Source of the DNA: a bacterium
GTDB taxonomy: Archaea > Thermoplasmatota > Thermoplasmata > Lutacidiplasmatales > UBA184
DNA length: 8,708 nt
Direction: 5' to 3'
Assembly (NCBI GenBank): GCA_021832495.1
Contig: JAKBKR010000067.1
Location: 1 to 8,708 of the forward strand
Shown: positions 7,001 through 8,708 of the stretch, in pieces
Layout: each line of letters opens with the position of its first letter
Numbering within the stretch: position 1 is the first letter of the stretch
Translations under genes and position numbers: made by a program
The notes under the pieces: generated by a model
Seen by the model: the letters and a program-made list of their open reading frames with translations, nothing else
Database searches by the model: none
Told to the model about the DNA's origin: nothing

Positions 7001-7418
7001 GATCTCCCGCAAGGACGATCCGCGCTTGCTCCGAGCGGTCTCCGGCCCCTGGCTTCAATAGCGCCCGAAGGACGAGAAAGTCGACCCGGGTCAGATCCTG
7101 AGCCTCATCGAGATAGATCTCGTCGAACTTCTTCGGAGGGTTGGCGCGGACCCGCTTCCACGCGGCCCTCGCAAGGTCGATGTCGTCGAAGAGGCCTCTC
7201 TCTTTCAGCCACGCGCTGTACTGTTGGAAGACCTCGTTGCGCGGCCTGTAATGCGTCGGGCGACAGGGCCCGTGTGAGGCGTCGGGGAATCCCACGCTCG
7301 GGGTCACCACTTGAAAAGTCCTCGAGGGTTGGGGGACGGTCTTCTTCGAGGTACCCCTTGAAGAAGCATCTGATCGCGTACCAAACAAATTCTGCGCTGA
7401 CTTCCGCGGCGATGGCAT
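4002..7418 (-). CDS. SF1 UvrD-like helicase, C-terminal frame with helical repeats
   Basis: This frame is 1138 codons, but the first 54 or so (before about 7256) are probably read out of frame. It contains helicase motif II (Asp-Glu-Ala-Gln-Asp, 104-108), III (Gly-Asp-Pro-Gln-Gln, 138-142), IV (Asn-His-Arg-Thr-Pro, 172-176), V (Glu-Val-Lys-Gly-Leu-Glu-Phe, 298-304) and VI (Val-Ala-Ile-Thr-Arg, 350-354). These are the ATP- and DNA-handling motifs of UvrD/Rep enzymes. Motif I is missing here and lies in the neighbouring frame, so the two frames are one gene. From about 395 to the end is a long alpha-helical region with TPR-like features (aromatic/Ala pairs, repeated short helices). It resembles the large helicase-TPR proteins of which TRANK1 is the animal example; that comparison is from general knowledge. 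The last 80 residues include a charged helical stretch. GC is lower than in the flanking genes. Confidence 0.85.
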   Translation of the reverse strand: MPSPRKSAQNLFGTRSDASSRGTSKKTVPQPSRTFQVVTPSVGFPDASHGPCRPTHYRPRNEVFQQYSAWLKERGLFDDIDLARAAWKRVRANPPKKFDEIYLDEAQDLTRVDFLVLRALLKPGAGDRSEQARIVLAGDPQQTIHPTGFNWKGIKAFFWNGDALKQTDLKVNHRTPQPIVDLANTIQKRRHHYGMEDLVEQEARTQAGLKPICYQIEPAKDDEALGDLLRSPRPGTAIIIWAEDDDEVIQLLKFDRHINKVARDILGDSKVEKLLSGDFDPRDLDSLMASMRLHSVSEVKGLEFERVVLYKIGSNPAFHRFAANTISDVPVPKEFEAQIPILYHLNRLYVAITRSTRHLFIIDKEGAVEGIWAHFSEIDQSRAQQLHGLQTDPALSSDEHLDWTATGKQYLDRFEEEHVARWLVHALTCFERAPNDPEARGLLVKTRAELKEQDALLAEQKGSNSASKAAWKEAGGLWDENSVFYQRAARCYVKAESWQDVERVLAESARLSPTLEEWYLFARFRNNSRGEERASALAYLDFLSRNKEFPREDDWVVALSRRLLQLRDVDGLIRLHGEICWQRGRGDLKHPTTLVEALVSLDRPAEIVRFIDQHDLHRSLWKAYSEAVRKLAKQAEALGNWGEVGRFWTILAQQSPDQTGRGEAYRLAGDAYARAAMGKSPEHWSDAATSYAEVGPACARHRLTSQAEADARVGAHLNGIKALDSTIGRDWISDSPLKATYSDHFCSERILEWSARVPVPALANDWESLGATVDAQVLLGKRSETKAWLRDLPNQAGIRPRNVYRKLAALEEKDDEILPATLDFERGGEVEKAWSLARKIPGGLTPIDLARLEGKFLAGRYEHARSPAREDADHAIELLSKANEAGAVRELEALRLSREKDLLAKLELIMSKGATTESFMTCIRLIGAAGPGDRTPEARAHLLGVLAQDQELQSRSVEEIRSAVAGWVSDPDVQRMVREKLSLEQFGVAVEYSMDLGRAKEYFLTEAAQNEWARGAYRRTIRRMLRDTTQRSKTEAEQKEYVEKLERELADAEKQWSTQNPIPAPGPSGSDRLLMRTTLEAEPISRLRERCREAGLLEDPEASKILLVQVYLAYWVGLQKRERQLDPARTVDKEPPPT
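5111..5131. repeat. 9-bp inverted repeat inside the helicase gene
   Basis: CCAACGATT (5111-5119) and AATCGTTGG (5123-5131) are exact reverse complements with a CCC spacer. It encodes part of the helical-repeat region and is another perfect palindrome with a three-base spacer. Confidence 0.8.
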
Positions 7419-8394
7419 GATGGGTCTTGCGAGGTTGAAAGAACTCGCGGTTGAATCTGCCGAAAGCTACCCTCTTCTCTCGGTGAGAGTAGAATGCGCG
7501 TTGGGCATCATCCAACTGCTGGATCAGCACGTCAGCGAACGTGGAGAACTCGCACAGCCCATCCTGTTCGGGTCCTATCGGATCCCTAAGCTTGCAGACC
7601 ATGAAGTCTCGGACGTCACTTTTCAAGACGCTCACCACGAGCCGACTGTAAGCAGTGCAGAGAATCTTCGCGTCTGTCTTCGTCTCGCGGTAGAAATGGC
7701 AGGCGAACCCCGCCCGAATGGCCAGCATGCTGGTCTTCCCAGTTCCGGCTTGGCCGTTGATCACGAGTGGCGCGGGCGAGGCGATCGAGTCGACCTGATC
7801 CGGGGTCGGAACGATGTTGACGCTTGAGTAGGCCCAACTGATTGCGTTCTCAACGTCCTCATAGAGGACGTTCAGGCGCGGTCGGTACCTCGTACCCGGC
7901 CGACCGGAGGGAGGGCCGGGCTTGTGCGCGTCCGGTGTCAGCGGGAAGTTTAGCTGGAGACTCTCGGCCGCGGCGAGGGCTTCTTCGGTAAGAGGGCGAC
8001 CCAAGACCGCGGTCGCGACCTTGGCCTCCTCCGAATGGTCGAGGGAGAATTCATCGATCAGAACTTGGGGCAAGCAGTCCTCATCCGAGCTCCTTTCGAA
8101 CCGGAAGAACCCCCGGACTTGATGGTGCTCGGCGCGGAACTTGTAGACCTGCCGCTCGTCAGAGTCCTTCCCCAACGGGCGGATCTTCAAACTTGAGTTC
8201 GGATTCTCGGGTGGCCAGAACTCCTGGTAGTAGAGCTTGTCCAGGGAGGTCCAAACGGCCTTGGCTCGCGGGGCATCCGTTCTCTGAAGTCCCTGGAAGG
8301 TCTTCCAAGCCCTCTCGCTCAGGAGAATATCGACGTCCGCATCTGAGGGGGCTTCACCGCGAAGACGATGCCAGAGAACGTCTCGCGCCGACAA
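7105..8394 (-). CDS. SF1 UvrD-like helicase, N-terminal frame with RelE-like domain
   Basis: This frame gives 429 residues, of which about 1-379 are real and the rest is out-of-frame tail. Motif I (Gly-Gln-Ala-Gly-Thr-Gly-Lys-Thr) is at 214-221 and motif Ia (Cys-Thr-Ala-Tyr-Ser-Arg) at 246-251. Residues about 20-130 look like a RelE/ParE-type fold: an initial helix pair after Ile-Leu-Leu-Ser, then Ser-Leu-Lys-Ile-Arg-Pro-Leu, Val-Tyr-Lys-Phe-Arg and a Gly-Phe-Phe-Arg-Phe strand, ending in Val-Leu-Ile-Asp-Glu-Phe. RelE toxins cut mRNA on ribosomes; whether this copy is active cannot be told. The start is TTG 8394, the first possible start after an in-frame TGA at 8407-8409. A TATA-like element about 28 bases upstream supports a leaderless mRNA. 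The small gene ending at 8418 lies 23 bases upstream. Joined with the second frame the protein would have about 1463 residues. Confidence 0.8.
   Translation of the reverse strand: MSARDVLWHRLRGEAPSDADVDILLSERAWKTFQGLQRTDAPRAKAVWTSLDKLYYQEFWPPENPNSSLKIRPLGKDSDERQVYKFRAEHHQVRGFFRFERSSDEDCLPQVLIDEFSLDHSEEAKVATAVLGRPLTEEALAAAESLQLNFPLTPDAHKPGPPSGRPGTRYRPRLNVLYEDVENAISWAYSSVNIVPTPDQVDSIASPAPLVINGQAGTGKTSMLAIRAGFACHFYRETKTDAKILCTAYSRLVVSVLKSDVRDFMVCKLRDPIGPEQDGLCEFSTFADVLIQQLDDAQRAFYSHREKRVAFGRFNREFFQPRKTHHAIAAEVSAEFVWYAIRCFFKGYLEEDRPPTLEDFSSGDPERGIPRRLTRALSPDALQAAQRGLPTVQRVAERERPLRRHRPCEGRVEAGPRQPSEEVRRDLSR
7258..7260 (-). other. Likely frameshift site in the helicase gene
   Basis: The two helicase frames overlap from 7105 to 7418 and differ by one base. 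The coding strand reads CCC at 7258-7260. Removing one C joins Ala-Leu-Ser-Pro of the upstream frame to Thr-His-Tyr-Arg-Pro-Arg-Asn-Glu-Val-Phe of the downstream frame, which fits the family's spacing between motifs Ia and II. The exact base is not certain, and a change anywhere in about 7240-7320 could do the same. It may be a sequencing error, a disabling mutation or a programmed +1 shift. Confidence 0.6.
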
Positions 8395-8417
8395 AACAGG
8401 CCGTAATCAGGGTCCTG

Positions 8418-8702
8418 TCAGATAAGGCCAGCGCTGGTCCGAACCCCCCCTTGGTCTGGCAGGGCCGGGGCCAGTAGCGCCCCCGCCGCCGCCCGCTCGA
8501 AAGCGCGCTCCCTGTCCGGGCTCACACGGACCTCTCGCGTGAGGTAGGCGGTGGCCACCTGGTAGGCGGCCCAGCGGCTAATGGCCGCGTTGTGGGAGGC
8601 CTCCGCCTCCGCCCGGGCCCCGATGGTCCCCGCGTGGACCTGAGGGACGCCCTGCGCGAGGAGCGCGGGCTCGACGTCCTCGGCGAGCATCGTCTGGGAC
8701 AT
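8418..8702 (-). CDS. Ala-rich small protein, function unknown, possibly truncated
   Basis: The 94-residue product is Ala-rich and charged, probably mainly helical, with no membrane segment or motif I recognise. The ATG at 8702 is six bases from the window end, so an upstream start cannot be excluded, and no ribosome site is visible in the few bases available. The first 80 or so codons end almost always in G or C. The last 13 contain CCA, CAA, GTT, GCT and CTT, a clear change in style. This suggests that the original gene was cut and a new tail supplied by sequence belonging to the lower-GC region. The gene runs in the same direction as the helicase with 23 bases between them, so co-transcription is possible. 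Confidence 0.6.
   Translation of the reverse strand: MSQTMLAEDVEPALLAQGVPQVHAGTIGARAEAEASHNAAISRWAAYQVATAYLTREVRVSPDRERAFERAAAGALLAPALPDQGGVRTSAGLI
8420..8425 (-). promoter_or_regulatory. TATA-like element for the helicase gene
   Basis: TTATCT on the minus strand is centred about 28 bases upstream of TTG 8394. It overlaps the end of the small gene at 8418-8702. It suggests that the helicase has its own promoter rather than relying only on read-through. Confidence 0.35.
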
Positions 8703-8708
8703 GCTCTG

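Noticed and set aside
4002..8394. Gabija-type defence system (GajA/GajB)
   Set aside because: A UvrD-like helicase is present, but there is no OLD-family ATPase-nuclease next to it. The GIY-YIG gene is convergent rather than in an operon.

Overview
The window looks like a piece of a very GC-rich archaeal genome. The most direct taxonomic evidence is a short gene with both Sm motifs of an archaeal LSm protein. Weaker support comes from TATA-like hexamers lying about 26-29 bases upstream of three likely start codons, a pattern expected for leaderless archaeal transcripts, and from a membrane protein with a Gly/Ser/Thr-rich external linker. A Thermoplasmatota-type lineage is possible, but that is inference only.

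Layout. Positions 194-1909 hold two genes on the minus strand. The first is a low-complexity protein of unknown function with a small alpha/beta-like N-terminal domain; the second is a proline-rich, multi-pass membrane protein. Positions 1910-2337 are a non-coding gap containing at least eight short hairpins. Six of these have a GAA or GCA triloop closed by a C-G pair, all in the same strand polarity. A plus-strand membrane protein with a PH-like tail follows (2338-2859).

From about 2870 to 8400 the base composition falls. Sampled 60-base lines have 34-35 G+C, against 46-49 in the flanking genes. This stretch carries a GIY-YIG nuclease-like gene (plus strand), a start-less LSm gene (minus strand) and a roughly 1463-residue superfamily 1 helicase (minus strand). 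The helicase has a RelE-like N-terminus and a long helical-repeat C-terminus, and is split by one frameshift near 7258. An Ala-rich small gene at 8418-8702 returns to high-GC codon use.

How they may work together: the helicase and nuclease-like gene are convergent, share the lower GC, and lie between host-like genes. That fits a transferred accessory or defence-type island, but no known named system is matched. The most unusual element is the hairpin array at 1971-2327.
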